A stretch of 64,000 nucleotides of DNA from Sphingopyxis sp. OAS728 (GTDB lineage: Bacteria; Pseudomonadota; Alphaproteobacteria; Sphingomonadales; Sphingomonadaceae), in contig NZ_JADBDT010000001.1 of NCBI RefSeq assembly GCF_014873485.1, forward strand, positions 1,488,001-1,552,000, in the 5' to 3' direction. This document shows, piece by piece, positions 1 through 7,777 of the stretch (position 1 is its first letter; each line of letters opens with the position of its first letter). Below the pieces are notes generated by a model. It was not told the origin of the DNA. It saw only the letters and a program-made list of their open reading frames with translations, and ran no database searches. The translations under genes and the position numbers were made by a program.

Positions 1-1039
1 TGTCTTCGAGCAACGGCGCCGCGAACCGGGCAAAGGCGGAAAGCGGCGAACGCGACTCGGCGAACCGCGGCAACACGCCATGACCAATCGCATCCGCACT
101 TCGGTCGCGCCAGGCGGCCAGACCTGCCTTCCAGCCGGCATCGTCGATCGCGTCCAGAGCGCCGCCTCGCCGCGCCGCGGCGTCACGAGCCAGCGCAATG
201 TACCGACGGCGCCGCCCGTCGGCCTTGGGCGTCAGCATGAGGAACCCGGGACGCAGATGCGCGAGGATCGAGGTCGCGGTATCGAGCGGGGGCTCGCTTG
301 CCCGGCCTATGGCGATGCAGGGGACATCCTCGACCATCAACTGGGTGTCCGCGCGAAAGCTGCGGATTGCTGCGATATGACCGTCGGCGAGTTCGATACG
401 GAATGGAAGCCCGGCATCGGCCGGGAAAAGGTCGACGACATGGCCGCGGATGGCGACCTCCCCTGGCTCGTCGACGCGTTCGTCGCTGACATAACCGAGG
501 GCTTCGACCATCTCAGCGAAGGCCACCGTGTCAAGCGCGTCGCCAACCTTCAGCGTCGGCGGCGCGGTTTCGAACGCGTCCGGCGGCGAATAAGGCTGCG
601 CGGCCGCCTCGCCGCTCAGGATGCAGCAGGTGTGGCGCCCCTTTTCCTCGGCGGCGCCACGTAGCGCGCGAAGCGCGGCGACGCGTTGCCCGATGTTGGC
701 AGGCGACGCCGGAGCGTCCTCGCCGGGCAGGGCGTCGCTCGAAGGGATGAAAATGACGCTCGCCGCAGTGCCGAGTGCCTCGACGGCGCGCGCGAGCGCT
801 TCAGCCTGCCGGTCATCGTCGGCGAGGAACAGGACATTGCCTTGTTCGAGATATGCATGGATCTGGCAGGCGGTCGATGCGACATTATCATCACCAAGCC
901 CGAGCGCGGCGTAGCCCAGCGGCGCTGAAGATTTCGGCGCGCGCGCGCCGCCGCTCGCGTCTCCGGCCGTCGTCGCGGCCGGCGCCTCCGATATGTCGTT
1001 CGCCCGCGGCGATCCCCTGTCGAATTGTTGCGCCGCCAT
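1..1039 (-). CDS. Mfd-like (transcription-repair coupling factor-like) protein, N-terminal part, cut by window edge
   Basis: An open minus-strand frame begins at ATG 1039 and runs off the left edge, giving about 346 codons. The first ~45 residues are a low-complexity Ala/Gly/Ser tail. What follows resembles the N-terminal UvrB-like part of Mfd: a DALPGEDAPASPANIGQRVA stretch matching the Mfd pattern (acidic/proline loop, then xRxAAL), and later EPGEVAIRGHVVDLFPA, the Mfd/UvrB beta-hairpin signature, followed by IAAIRSF. Mfd removes stalled RNA polymerase and recruits UvrA. The degenerate N-terminus suggests a paralog rather than the housekeeping copy. The helicase and RNAP-interaction domains would lie outside the window, so function is uncertain. 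Plus-strand ORFs over this stretch are shadows. Confidence 0.7.
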   Translation of the reverse strand, partial: MAAQQFDRGSPRANDISEAPAATTAGDASGGARAPKSSAPLGYAALGLGDDNVASTACQIHAYLEQGNVLFLADDDRQAEALARAVEALGTAASVIFIPSSDALPGEDAPASPANIGQRVAALRALRGAAEEKGRHTCCILSGEAAAQPYSPPDAFETAPPTLKVGDALDTVAFAEMVEALGYVSDERVDEPGEVAIRGHVVDLFPADAGLPFRIELADGHIAAIRSFRADTQLMVEDVPCIAIGRASEPPLDTATSILAHLRPGFLMLTPKADGRRRRYIALARDAAARRGGALDAIDDAGWKAGLAAWRDRSADAIGHGVLPRFAESRSPLSAFARFAAPLLED

Positions 1040-1405
1040 CTCCCCAAAGCGCCCGGTGCGCGAACATGTTCCTGCACGTGAGACATTTTCCGAACAGCCG
1101 CGCGTCAGGCGGGGCGCCGCGCCCGCGCCGACGGACGGTCGTGGCGCTTCGAACGACGATAAAGATTGGGCGGCGACCGCCCGCGCGTCGATCGGGCTCG
1201 ACATATGCAACCCGGGCTCCGCGTCGCGACTTTAACTATCCTGTGCGTTAGTTCGAGAGCTGCTTCGTTCCTCGGCGAGTGATCTGATCTTTTTGCACGC
1301 GCCATCTTGAGACGCGGCGCGAATCGAAATCGTCTGACGCTCCGGGCGGAACGCGAAGGCGGCGCGCGCGTGCTTGCGGGAGGACATCAACCGACGCGAG
1401 GCGAT
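1040..1405. other. Non-coding gap between divergent genes
   Basis: About 365 bases separate the divergent starts at 1039 (minus) and 1406 (plus). No ORF here has a convincing protein and no RNA gene was recognised. A GGAAC near 1338 is followed 16 bases later by CGTG, a poor match to the general-stress EcfG promoter (GGAAC-N16/17-CGTT). I do not annotate it as a promoter. Confidence 0.5.
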
Positions 1406-1924
1406 ATGGAACAAGGACCAAGAGATACTCTTCCCCTGGCGAGCCGGCTGCTGCTCGGCGCGATTGCGGGAGTGGCCGCAACCGTCGCGATGACCGCCGC
1501 CATGAGCCGGATGCACAAGCGCCTGCCTCCGGCCGAGCAATATCCGCTGCCGCCCCGCGAAATAATCGAACGGACACTTCCGCGTCTTGAAAAAGACGAC
1601 GCGATCCAGGACGCCGCAACCGCCGCGCACCATCTCTACGGCGCTGCGGCGGGGGCGCTCATAGCAGCGTCCGCCCCCGAGATTGGTGTGAAACGCGGCG
1701 CACTCGCGGGGGTGGGTATATGGGCCGCCAGCTACTTTGGCTGGGTACCCGCGGCCCGGATCCTCGAACCCGCGCATCGTCATCCGCCGCGGCGGAACGC
1801 CTTGATGATTGCGGCACACCTCGTCTGGGGCGCGGTGACCGCGCTGGCGATCCGCGAACTGGCGGATGCGCGCGCGACCGCCCTGCGAGCCGGCCCGCTC
1901 GACGACGCCGCGCCGAAAAATTGA
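1406..1924 (+). CDS. Small conserved inner-membrane protein (DUF1440/DUF6789-like)
   Basis: 172 residues starting at ATG 1406 (MEQGPRDTLP). A longer upstream start is possible but adds only Arg-rich sequence. Three or four hydrophobic segments are visible, around residues 13-33 (LLLGAIAGVAATVAMTAAM), 70-90, 95-110 and 130-150. These are Ala/Gly-rich helices typical of small membrane proteins of unknown function in Sphingomonadales. The gene ends 10 bases before the next start, so the two are probably co-transcribed. No catalytic motif is seen, and function is unknown. Confidence 0.65.
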   Translation: MEQGPRDTLPLASRLLLGAIAGVAATVAMTAAMSRMHKRLPPAEQYPLPPREIIERTLPRLEKDDAIQDAATAAHHLYGAAAGALIAASAPEIGVKRGALAGVGIWAASYFGWVPAARILEPAHRHPPRRNALMIAAHLVWGAVTALAIRELADARATALRAGPLDDAAPKN

Positions 1925-1934
1925 AAGGAGAAAC

Positions 1935-3473
1935 ATGATGAACAGCCTCGACGAACGAAGCCGCTCCTGCTGGATGAGCGAGACGGAGATCGCACATGAC
2001 GGTACTCTCAAGAACGACGTCGCATGTGATGTCGTCATTATCGGCTCGGGCATCGCCGGGCTGTCGACGGCTTACGAGCTCGTTCAACGCGGTAAATCGG
2101 TCGTCGTGATCGACCGCGGCGCGATCGGGGGCGGGATGACGGCGCGCACGACATCGCATCTCGCCTCGGCGCTCGACGATTACTACTCCGAGCTGGTCAA
2201 GGTGCACGGTGAGGATTCGGCGCGAAGCTATTTCCGGAGCCAGGCAGCGGCGATCGACCGGATCGAAGCGATTTGCGCAGCGGAGAATGCCGACGCCGAT
2301 TTCGCCCGCGTCGATGGCTATCTCTTTCCCGCCCATCCGGATGACGAGGCCGATCTCGAAGAAGAGTTCGCCTGCTGCGCGCAGCTTGGCATCCCGGTAA
2401 GCTGGGAGGACAGCGCTCCGATCGCGGCCTTCGACACGGGCCGCACGATCCGCTTCGCGGACCAGGCCCGCATCCATCCCGGGCGCTATCTCGCCGCGCT
2501 CGCCCGCGCGGTCCGGCACGGGGGCGGCCACCTCTTTCCTGATACCGCTTATGTCGGCGACGAAGAGACCGACGGCAAGGTCGAGATCGAGACCGAGGCC
2601 GGGTTCCGAATCCACGCCGCGGCGGCGGTGTTTGCGACCAACTCGCCGGTCAACGATCGGGTTGCGATCCACACCAAACAGACGCCGATGCGTAGCTATG
2701 CGATCGCCGGGGCGGTCCCTGCGGGCTCGGTGACCGACGCGCTCTACTGGGACACGCTCGAGGCCTATCATTATGTCCGCCTGCAACCCCTTGGCAACGA
2801 CCGGGACCTGCTCATCGTGGGCGGCGAGGATCATCGCACCGGCGAGGCAGACGACATGAACGAACGGTTCGATGCGCTCGAGCGCTGGACGCGCGAGCGC
2901 TTCCCGGCCTTTGGCGAGCCGCAATATCGCTGGTCGGGGCAGGTGCTCGAGCCGATCGACTTCATGCCCTTCAGCGGCCGCAACCCGGGGAACGACAATA
3001 TCTACATTCACAGCGGCGATTCGGGACAAGGCATCACCAACGGGGTTGCCGGCGCGCTGACCATCGCGGCGCTGATCAGCGGTGAGCCCGCGCCGTTCGC
3101 AGCGCTGTTCGAGCCGTCGCGCAAACCGGTCACGTCGCGCCCTTCGCTGGCAAATTTCATCGAAGGCCAGCTGGGCGCTGCGAAAAATTTCGCGGAATAT
3201 CTCGGGCCCGGCGAAGTCGCTTCCGAAGACGATCTGTCGCCCGGCGAGGGCGCCATCATTCGCAAGGGGCTTCACAAGCTCGCGGTGTACCGCGGGGAGG
3301 ACGGCACGCTATCGCAGCGCTCGGCCGTGTGCACCCACGCCGGATGCCTGGTTCACTGGAACAGCCTCGAGATGTGCTGGGATTGCCCCTGTCACGGTTC
3401 GCAGTTCGCCCCGGACGGCGCCGTGCTCAACGGGCCGGCCACCCGTCCGCTTGCCGCGGCCGATCCGGATTAG
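1935..3473 (+). CDS. FAD-dependent oxidoreductase with C-terminal Rieske [2Fe-2S] domain
   Basis: 512 residues. The start at ATG 1935 is set by an AAGGAG ribosome site 5 bases upstream. Residues ~32-60 carry the FAD-binding dinucleotide fold (DVVIIGSGIAGLSTAYEL) of the DAO/glycine-oxidase family. The C-terminus has a Rieske cluster motif: CTH at 466-468 and CPCH at 484-487, which is CxH...CxxH. The family is soluble and couples a flavin amine or hydroxyacid oxidation to a 2Fe-2S centre; the substrate cannot be read from sequence. All four Rieske ligands are present. It follows the small membrane protein gene and probably shares its transcript. Confidence 0.88.
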   Translation: MMNSLDERSRSCWMSETEIAHDGTLKNDVACDVVIIGSGIAGLSTAYELVQRGKSVVVIDRGAIGGGMTARTTSHLASALDDYYSELVKVHGEDSARSYFRSQAAAIDRIEAICAAENADADFARVDGYLFPAHPDDEADLEEEFACCAQLGIPVSWEDSAPIAAFDTGRTIRFADQARIHPGRYLAALARAVRHGGGHLFPDTAYVGDEETDGKVEIETEAGFRIHAAAAVFATNSPVNDRVAIHTKQTPMRSYAIAGAVPAGSVTDALYWDTLEAYHYVRLQPLGNDRDLLIVGGEDHRTGEADDMNERFDALERWTRERFPAFGEPQYRWSGQVLEPIDFMPFSGRNPGNDNIYIHSGDSGQGITNGVAGALTIAALISGEPAPFAALFEPSRKPVTSRPSLANFIEGQLGAAKNFAEYLGPGEVASEDDLSPGEGAIIRKGLHKLAVYRGEDGTLSQRSAVCTHAGCLVHWNSLEMCWDCPCHGSQFAPDGAVLNGPATRPLAAADPD

Positions 3474-3614
3474 TGCATTCGAAGCGCCGGGAAGGAAATT
3501 CGCCCCGACGACCGGCGCCCGAGACTGGCTTGCAATGCCGGCGCGCCGCGGCCGGCTGCAAATTCAGCGCCGCCCGTTGCTCGGGAGAGCGACCGAGCCT
3601 CTGCGCAAATCCAG

Positions 3615-4121
3615 TCAGGCCTCGCGCTCGCGTAACCGTCGGGCCGCATCGGCAAGCATGGCGAGGGCAACGCCCACCGCGGCTTCGAGAACCGCCGGCC
3701 GGCCGATATCGCCAAAATGATGCTCTTCGATTTCGACCCCGTCGCGTGCGGCCGTCGCGACATAGACCAGGCCTACCTCTTCGTCGGCCTGCTGCGGCCC
3801 GCAAAAGCCGGTGACAGAAACCGCGATGTCGGCCCGGCCCTGCTCGAGGGCTCCGTCGGCCATCGCGCGGGCCACCTCGGGATTGACCGCCTCGCATCGC
3901 TCCGCATCGGCACGGTCCACTCCGAGCATGTCGCACTTCGCATCGAGCGAGTAGGCAACATATCCGCGCTCGAGGCTGGGTCCGAGCTCGGTATCGCCCG
4001 CGAACACCGCGGCGAGTTGCCCGCCCGTACAGCTTTCTGCCGTGGCGATCCGGAGGTCGGTTCCGCGCAGCGCCTGCTTCAGCGCAGCGATATGGGCTGC
4101 GTTGGGCGGGCCCGCGCTCAT
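3615..4121 (-). CDS. CinA C-terminal domain protein (nicotinamide-nucleotide amidase type)
   Basis: 168 residues from ATG 4121 (MSAGPPNAAH), with GGAGG just upstream. The open frame extends further but that part is Arg-rich and non-coding in character. The protein is the stand-alone CinA C-terminal domain: ATAESCTGGQLAA near residues 23-35 carries the Ser used as nucleophile, followed by GYVAYSLDAKCDMLGV and the SVTGFCGP loop. Family members deamidate NMN to NaMN in pyridine-nucleotide salvage. In the usual GxAGP loop the second Gly/Ala is replaced (TGFCGP), a small deviation. It stands alone on the minus strand, converging with the Rieske fusion gene. Confidence 0.85.
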   Translation of the reverse strand: MSAGPPNAAHIAALKQALRGTDLRIATAESCTGGQLAAVFAGDTELGPSLERGYVAYSLDAKCDMLGVDRADAERCEAVNPEVARAMADGALEQGRADIAVSVTGFCGPQQADEEVGLVYVATAARDGVEIEEHHFGDIGRPAVLEAAVGVALAMLADAARRLREREA

Positions 4122-4379
4122 GAGCCGCCTCCGCGGGCGCGGGCGCACGCCCGGGCGGAGGCGATAATGGCGGCGAATGATCGGGACATGACAATTTTCC
4201 TTTTGCCTGTCCTGCTGAAACGAAAATCCATGCCGAAGGTTTCCCCGCGGATAATCGCTGAAAATTGCTGGACGGAATTGCGCAGGCCATCTTGCGACGA
4301 GGGCGTGCCATGCCGCGACGAAAGGCGATCGTCCCTGGGGCTCAACGCCGCAAGCGGAATGATAAAAGTCCGAGGCACG

Positions 4380-4393
4380 CCCCGCTTTCGGGG
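4380..4393 (-). terminator. Short GC hairpin after the 4407 gene
   Basis: CCCCG-CTTT-CGGGG forms a 5-bp stem with a 4-base loop. It lies about 14 bases beyond the stop of the minus-strand gene ending at 4407. There is no T-run, so terminator function is only suggested by position. Confidence 0.3.
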
Positions 4394-4406
4394 TTCCCCT
4401 ATGCAA

Positions 4407-6632
4407 CTACCAGCTCAGGATATAGCGCGCATTGGCCGCGACGCGGAAATCGATGCGGTCAACGTTCTGGGCGTGGTGCTCGCAGGGGGCGCCGCGAACC
4501 GGCGAAAGGCGGACGGGTGGAAGCCTCTTGCGTTTCTGCCGCACGATGCTGAGCCGCGCAAAACAGTCATGTTCGCCGTCGAGCTGAATGACCAGACGGC
4601 GCTCGCCGACCGGTTCGACAACGCGGATGAAATGGTCCGCGGCGAGCAGGAACGGCGCTCCCTCGATCCGGTGGAAACCGCGCGTCGCGAACACGAACGC
4701 CGCTCCCGCGCCATAGACTTCCTGCCCGACTTGCCCCGCCGGCTGTCCGTCGGGGTAGAGATCCTCGAGCGGAAAGTTCAATGCGCGGTCGACGTGCCCA
4801 TTGGGCGCGCGTTGTTCGCTCGAAATTGCGTCGCGCGGCAGCGCATCGGGATAATAATACCAGGCGCGGTCGAGGGCGTAGCGGCAGTACTCGCTTACGA
4901 GCAGGCGTGCGGCCGGGTCGAGTTCGGGGCCCCCCGCCGCCAGATATTCGTCGAACGCCGCGAAGGCTTCGAAACATTCGTACATCGCCATATAAGGCGC
5001 ATCCTGCAGGCAGGTGACGCCCATGAAATTACGGTAATGAACCGCGAGCCCGATCTCGCTTTCCCAGATCTCGCAGTTATGGAAGAAGCTGGCCAGATAG
5101 ACGTAACTTTGTTCCAGATAGACCTTACGGTTCGTGATCCGCCACAGCCGCATGCATGCAACCGCGCCCCACGCCGTGAGATTGGCCTGATAGTTCAGCG
5201 CGAAGCCGAGTCCGATCGCCGCGTCAATCGCCGCGCGCGCCTCGTCAAGGTAGCGCTTGTCGTCGGTCAGCTCGAACGCGCGCAGCATGACCATGGCATA
5301 GAAGCCGCCGACATCGGTCTGGCCTCGCCCATCGGCGCCTGCCGCGGCGGTGATCACCGAGAAATCGGTCACCTTGAACTGGATCGGCCACTGATAGTCG
5401 AAATGGTGAGCCACCTTGATCGCAAAATCGATCGAATCGAGAAACAGCGCGCGCGCCTTCGGGTTGCCGCCGAGCGCCAGCTTCGCGAGGTTAAGGAGAG
5501 GGTGATAGAGATACCAGCTGTCGACGGCGTCGGCATCCTTGTCCGCTCCGACGTTCGGCAGGTAGCGCCGCAGCGTCCCCAGCTCGCGGTCGTAGAAACG
5601 ATTCATCCCGGCAAGGAATTCCGCCTCGAGCGGATGGGGCTCGCCCGACCATTTTCCCCAATCGCAAAGAGCGGAGATGATCGACATCTGGACCATGGAA
5701 TCGGGATATTCGGCCGCGGTGTAAGGATGGACGTAGCGATGGCCATAATGGGCGACCGTTGCCTCCGGCGCCCGATCGAGATCGCGCAGGGTGCGCTCGG
5801 CGCGCCCCGGCCAGTCGCGAAAGTCCGTCCGCGGCGCTTCGATCTCGCGGTATGCCGCGGCAAGCATCTGCAGAAAATACCGCGCGCTCTGGCGCTCGTC
5901 CGAAGGCGCGCCTGGCCGCAGGACAAGAATGGCGTCCGACAGCGGAACCTCGCGTCCTGGCGGCAGGGGTTCCGCGGCGGCGCCTCCCTCCGCCGGCACG
6001 GGCACAAGATAGCCGAGCTCGGGCCATATACCGCCCACCGCGTCCTCGGGCTTGGTACCGGTGGCTGCGAAATAGGGGTTGAGCGCGGTCAGATTCTGAA
6101 AATATAGAGCCGTTCCCACCCCGCCGTCATCGCTATGGAAATAGACGAGGCCGGCGTTCAGTCCTCGCTGCGAGGCAATCACACGCCCCCGGGCGCCCAG
6201 CGGATCGTCGCGGGCATCGAGCACGAACAGATCGCGCGGAACGAAGGGCAGGTAGAGCGAACGCGCGGGCGTAAAATGCGTCTTACACCGCAGCAGATCG
6301 AAGGCGTCGGCCGCCGCGCTGAATGCCACGAGATAGTCGCCTGCGTCCGCCGTGATCCGAAACCGTGCCGCCTCCCCTTCCCGCGGCGCGACCAGCTGGA
6401 CGTCGCCCTCGCCCGACCAGGTCGCTGCGCGCAGCGCGAGCCCGCCGCCTTCCGCGCGCCGCGCGAAGGCGAACAGCGCGCTCCCGACGATCGACACCTC
6501 CACCGACAGGTTTCCAAACGAAAAGGTCGCGACACGCTTCGCTCCAGCGCGCAGGGCGCCGCGAAAGTCGAGTAGCGGACCGCTGACTTCGCTGACTTCG
6601 TGCGCTTCGCCTTTCGCAATCTTCCCGCTCAC
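4407..6632 (-). CDS. Large uncharacterised protein, probable alpha/alpha-toroid (six-hairpin glycosidase-like)
   Basis: 741 residues from ATG 6632. The N-terminal ~250 residues look like a beta-rich domain. From ~300 the protein becomes a series of paired amphipathic helices rich in Trp and Tyr (WGKWSGEPHPLEAEFLAGMN, DSWYLYHPLLNLAKLALGG, DVGGFYAMVMLRAFELTDDK), the appearance of an (alpha/alpha)6 barrel used by many glycoside hydrolases, phosphorylases and epimerases. No catalytic residues can be assigned. There is no signal peptide, so it is cytoplasmic by inspection. An EcfG-type promoter lies ~55 bases upstream. Its neighbours make GDP-mannose and include a glycosyltransferase, which suggests a role in turning over or building a stress-related glycan (inference). 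Confidence 0.7.
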   Translation of the reverse strand: MSGKIAKGEAHEVSEVSGPLLDFRGALRAGAKRVATFSFGNLSVEVSIVGSALFAFARRAEGGGLALRAATWSGEGDVQLVAPREGEAARFRITADAGDYLVAFSAAADAFDLLRCKTHFTPARSLYLPFVPRDLFVLDARDDPLGARGRVIASQRGLNAGLVYFHSDDGGVGTALYFQNLTALNPYFAATGTKPEDAVGGIWPELGYLVPVPAEGGAAAEPLPPGREVPLSDAILVLRPGAPSDERQSARYFLQMLAAAYREIEAPRTDFRDWPGRAERTLRDLDRAPEATVAHYGHRYVHPYTAAEYPDSMVQMSIISALCDWGKWSGEPHPLEAEFLAGMNRFYDRELGTLRRYLPNVGADKDADAVDSWYLYHPLLNLAKLALGGNPKARALFLDSIDFAIKVAHHFDYQWPIQFKVTDFSVITAAAGADGRGQTDVGGFYAMVMLRAFELTDDKRYLDEARAAIDAAIGLGFALNYQANLTAWGAVACMRLWRITNRKVYLEQSYVYLASFFHNCEIWESEIGLAVHYRNFMGVTCLQDAPYMAMYECFEAFAAFDEYLAAGGPELDPAARLLVSEYCRYALDRAWYYYPDALPRDAISSEQRAPNGHVDRALNFPLEDLYPDGQPAGQVGQEVYGAGAAFVFATRGFHRIEGAPFLLAADHFIRVVEPVGERRLVIQLDGEHDCFARLSIVRQKRKRLPPVRLSPVRGAPCEHHAQNVDRIDFRVAANARYILSW

Positions 6633-6685
6633 TGAAATACTCCTTTCGAAGACGAGCTTGCCGCTCCCGGGTGGCCGATCCCGCT

Positions 6686-6711
6686 AACGGCTGCGGAAGG
6701 TCGCCGGTTCC
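6686..6711 (-). promoter_or_regulatory. Probable EcfG general-stress promoter
   Basis: Read on the minus strand this is GGAAC, exactly 17 bases, then CGTT, the consensus for the alphaproteobacterial general stress response sigma factor EcfG (known motif). The CGTT ends 54 bases upstream of the ATG at 6632, a normal leader length. Confidence 0.6.
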
Positions 6712-6848
6712 CGCTCCTTGTGCCAAGTTACCGGATTTGCGGACAAATCGCCGCCGTGATCGGCGCGGCTGCGAAGAGTCATGGCTGCAGTGCCCGGCCA
6801 GTGCGTGCCCGATCCGGGACATTACCAAGTTGATGCGAAGTATGCCCG

Positions 6849-6890
6849 CACCAAGAAGGCGGCCCCGGCGATGCGAGGGCCGCCTTGGTG
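6849..6890 (-). terminator. Strong inverted repeat downstream of the DUF2383-type gene
   Basis: CACCAAG(AA)GGCGGCCC on the left pairs with GGGCCGCCTTGGTG on the right: a 15-bp stem with a 2-base bulge. It lies 29 bases beyond the stop of the minus-strand gene at 6919. No clear T-run follows, so it may act as an mRNA 3' stabiliser as well as a terminator. Confidence 0.5.
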
Positions 6891-6918
6891 ACATGCGGTC
6901 ACCCGCGCGCGCGGCGAT

Positions 6919-7374
6919 TCAGTTAGCGTCTAGCCCATGTTTGAGCGCCGACATCTGATCGTGGCCGCTACGGACGGACGAATAGCTCGCCTCGATCAGC
7001 TGACGAACGGCAGGATCGAGATCGGTTTCCTGTAGCGCCGTCTCGAACTTCGACTTGATATGATCTTCGCCGCGTTCGACCTCCGCAATGACCGCGCTGT
7101 CGTCGCGCTCGCCGGTCAACAGGTCGCGCAGTCCCAGGAAGGCGCGATGCGCGGACGCGAGGACCGTGCCGTCATCTTCCGGGTTGCCACCGAGAGTGCG
7201 GACCTGGGCCTGGAAATCGGCGACGATCGCCTGACGCTCGTTGGCGCGGCTGAGAAACAGGTCCCTGAACTGCGCCGCATTCGCTTCGTCGGCTGCCTTT
7301 CGGTATCCATCCACACTGTCGAGCGTCGTGGCAATGAGCGAGTTCAGGGTCGCGACATTCTTGTTATCAGACAT
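6919..7374 (-). CDS. PA2169-family four-helix-bundle protein (DUF2383-like)
   Basis: 151 residues from ATG 7374 (MSDNKNVATLNSLIATTLDS), with AAAGGA upstream. The upstream extension of the frame is Arg-rich and lacks a ribosome site. The protein is all-helical and ferritin-like: repeated segments such as TTLDSVDGYRKAADE, DLFLSRANERQAIVADFQ and RGEDHIKSKFETALQET match the PA2169/YciE-type stress proteins. Family members are small cytoplasmic proteins of unknown function linked to envelope and oxidative stress. It is transcribed alone and ends in a strong hairpin. Context with the EcfG promoter nearby fits a stress regulon (inference). Confidence 0.82.
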   Translation of the reverse strand: MSDNKNVATLNSLIATTLDSVDGYRKAADEANAAQFRDLFLSRANERQAIVADFQAQVRTLGGNPEDDGTVLASAHRAFLGLRDLLTGERDDSAVIAEVERGEDHIKSKFETALQETDLDPAVRQLIEASYSSVRSGHDQMSALKHGLDAN

Positions 7375-7777
7375 CGTGAATATCCTTTTGCTGATTGAAT
7401 GGTGCCGGCCCCGTGCCGGCGCCTTGACCATCCAACCGCTCTCGACGCCTAAAGTTGCAAGCGGTCTCCGCAGCAGCGCAGCCCGCCGCAAGTACGCCCT
7501 TTTCGGCTGTTCGGCGGTGTCTTTGCCCTCGCCTTGTCCGGCCTGGCCACTGGCTGACTACTGCGTCCCGCCACAGCGCGGGCGCTCGCCCATGAGGCGT
7601 CGCCGGCTGCAATTTTTCACAAGCAGGCGTTGCAACTCGCGATGGGTTTCGGCGTTAGACAGCTATCTCCAACCCGCTCCGGCTTCGGCAGTTGCCCGAA
7701 GACGACGCTCTGCGCCTTGTGCGCGAGCGGGTCGATGCGCGCGCGCCACGGCCGGAGCCCGAACAAACGGGGTTTCT
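7375..7777. other. Non-coding gap between divergent genes
   Basis: 403 bases between the divergent starts at 7374 and 7778. A small inverted repeat (GCCGGC-cccgt-GCCGGC) lies near 7412-7428 in the leader of the minus-strand gene. No GGAAC/CGTT pair at proper spacing was found for either gene. Short ORFs here have no convincing protein character. Confidence 0.45.

Noticed and set aside
3717..6107. Long plus-strand ORF opposite the 4407-6632 gene (also 80..664, 7655..11233 minus, 10861..12045 minus, 15818..17128, 23283..24866, 53999..56293 minus, 59553..60977 minus)
   Set aside because: These are antisense shadows of high-GC genes. They are rich in Arg/Ala/Gly and lack recognisable domains, while the opposite strand encodes proteins with clear family motifs.
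7367..7612. 81-residue minus-strand ORF upstream of the DUF2383-type gene
   Set aside because: No family pattern, and it covers the promoter region of the real gene.
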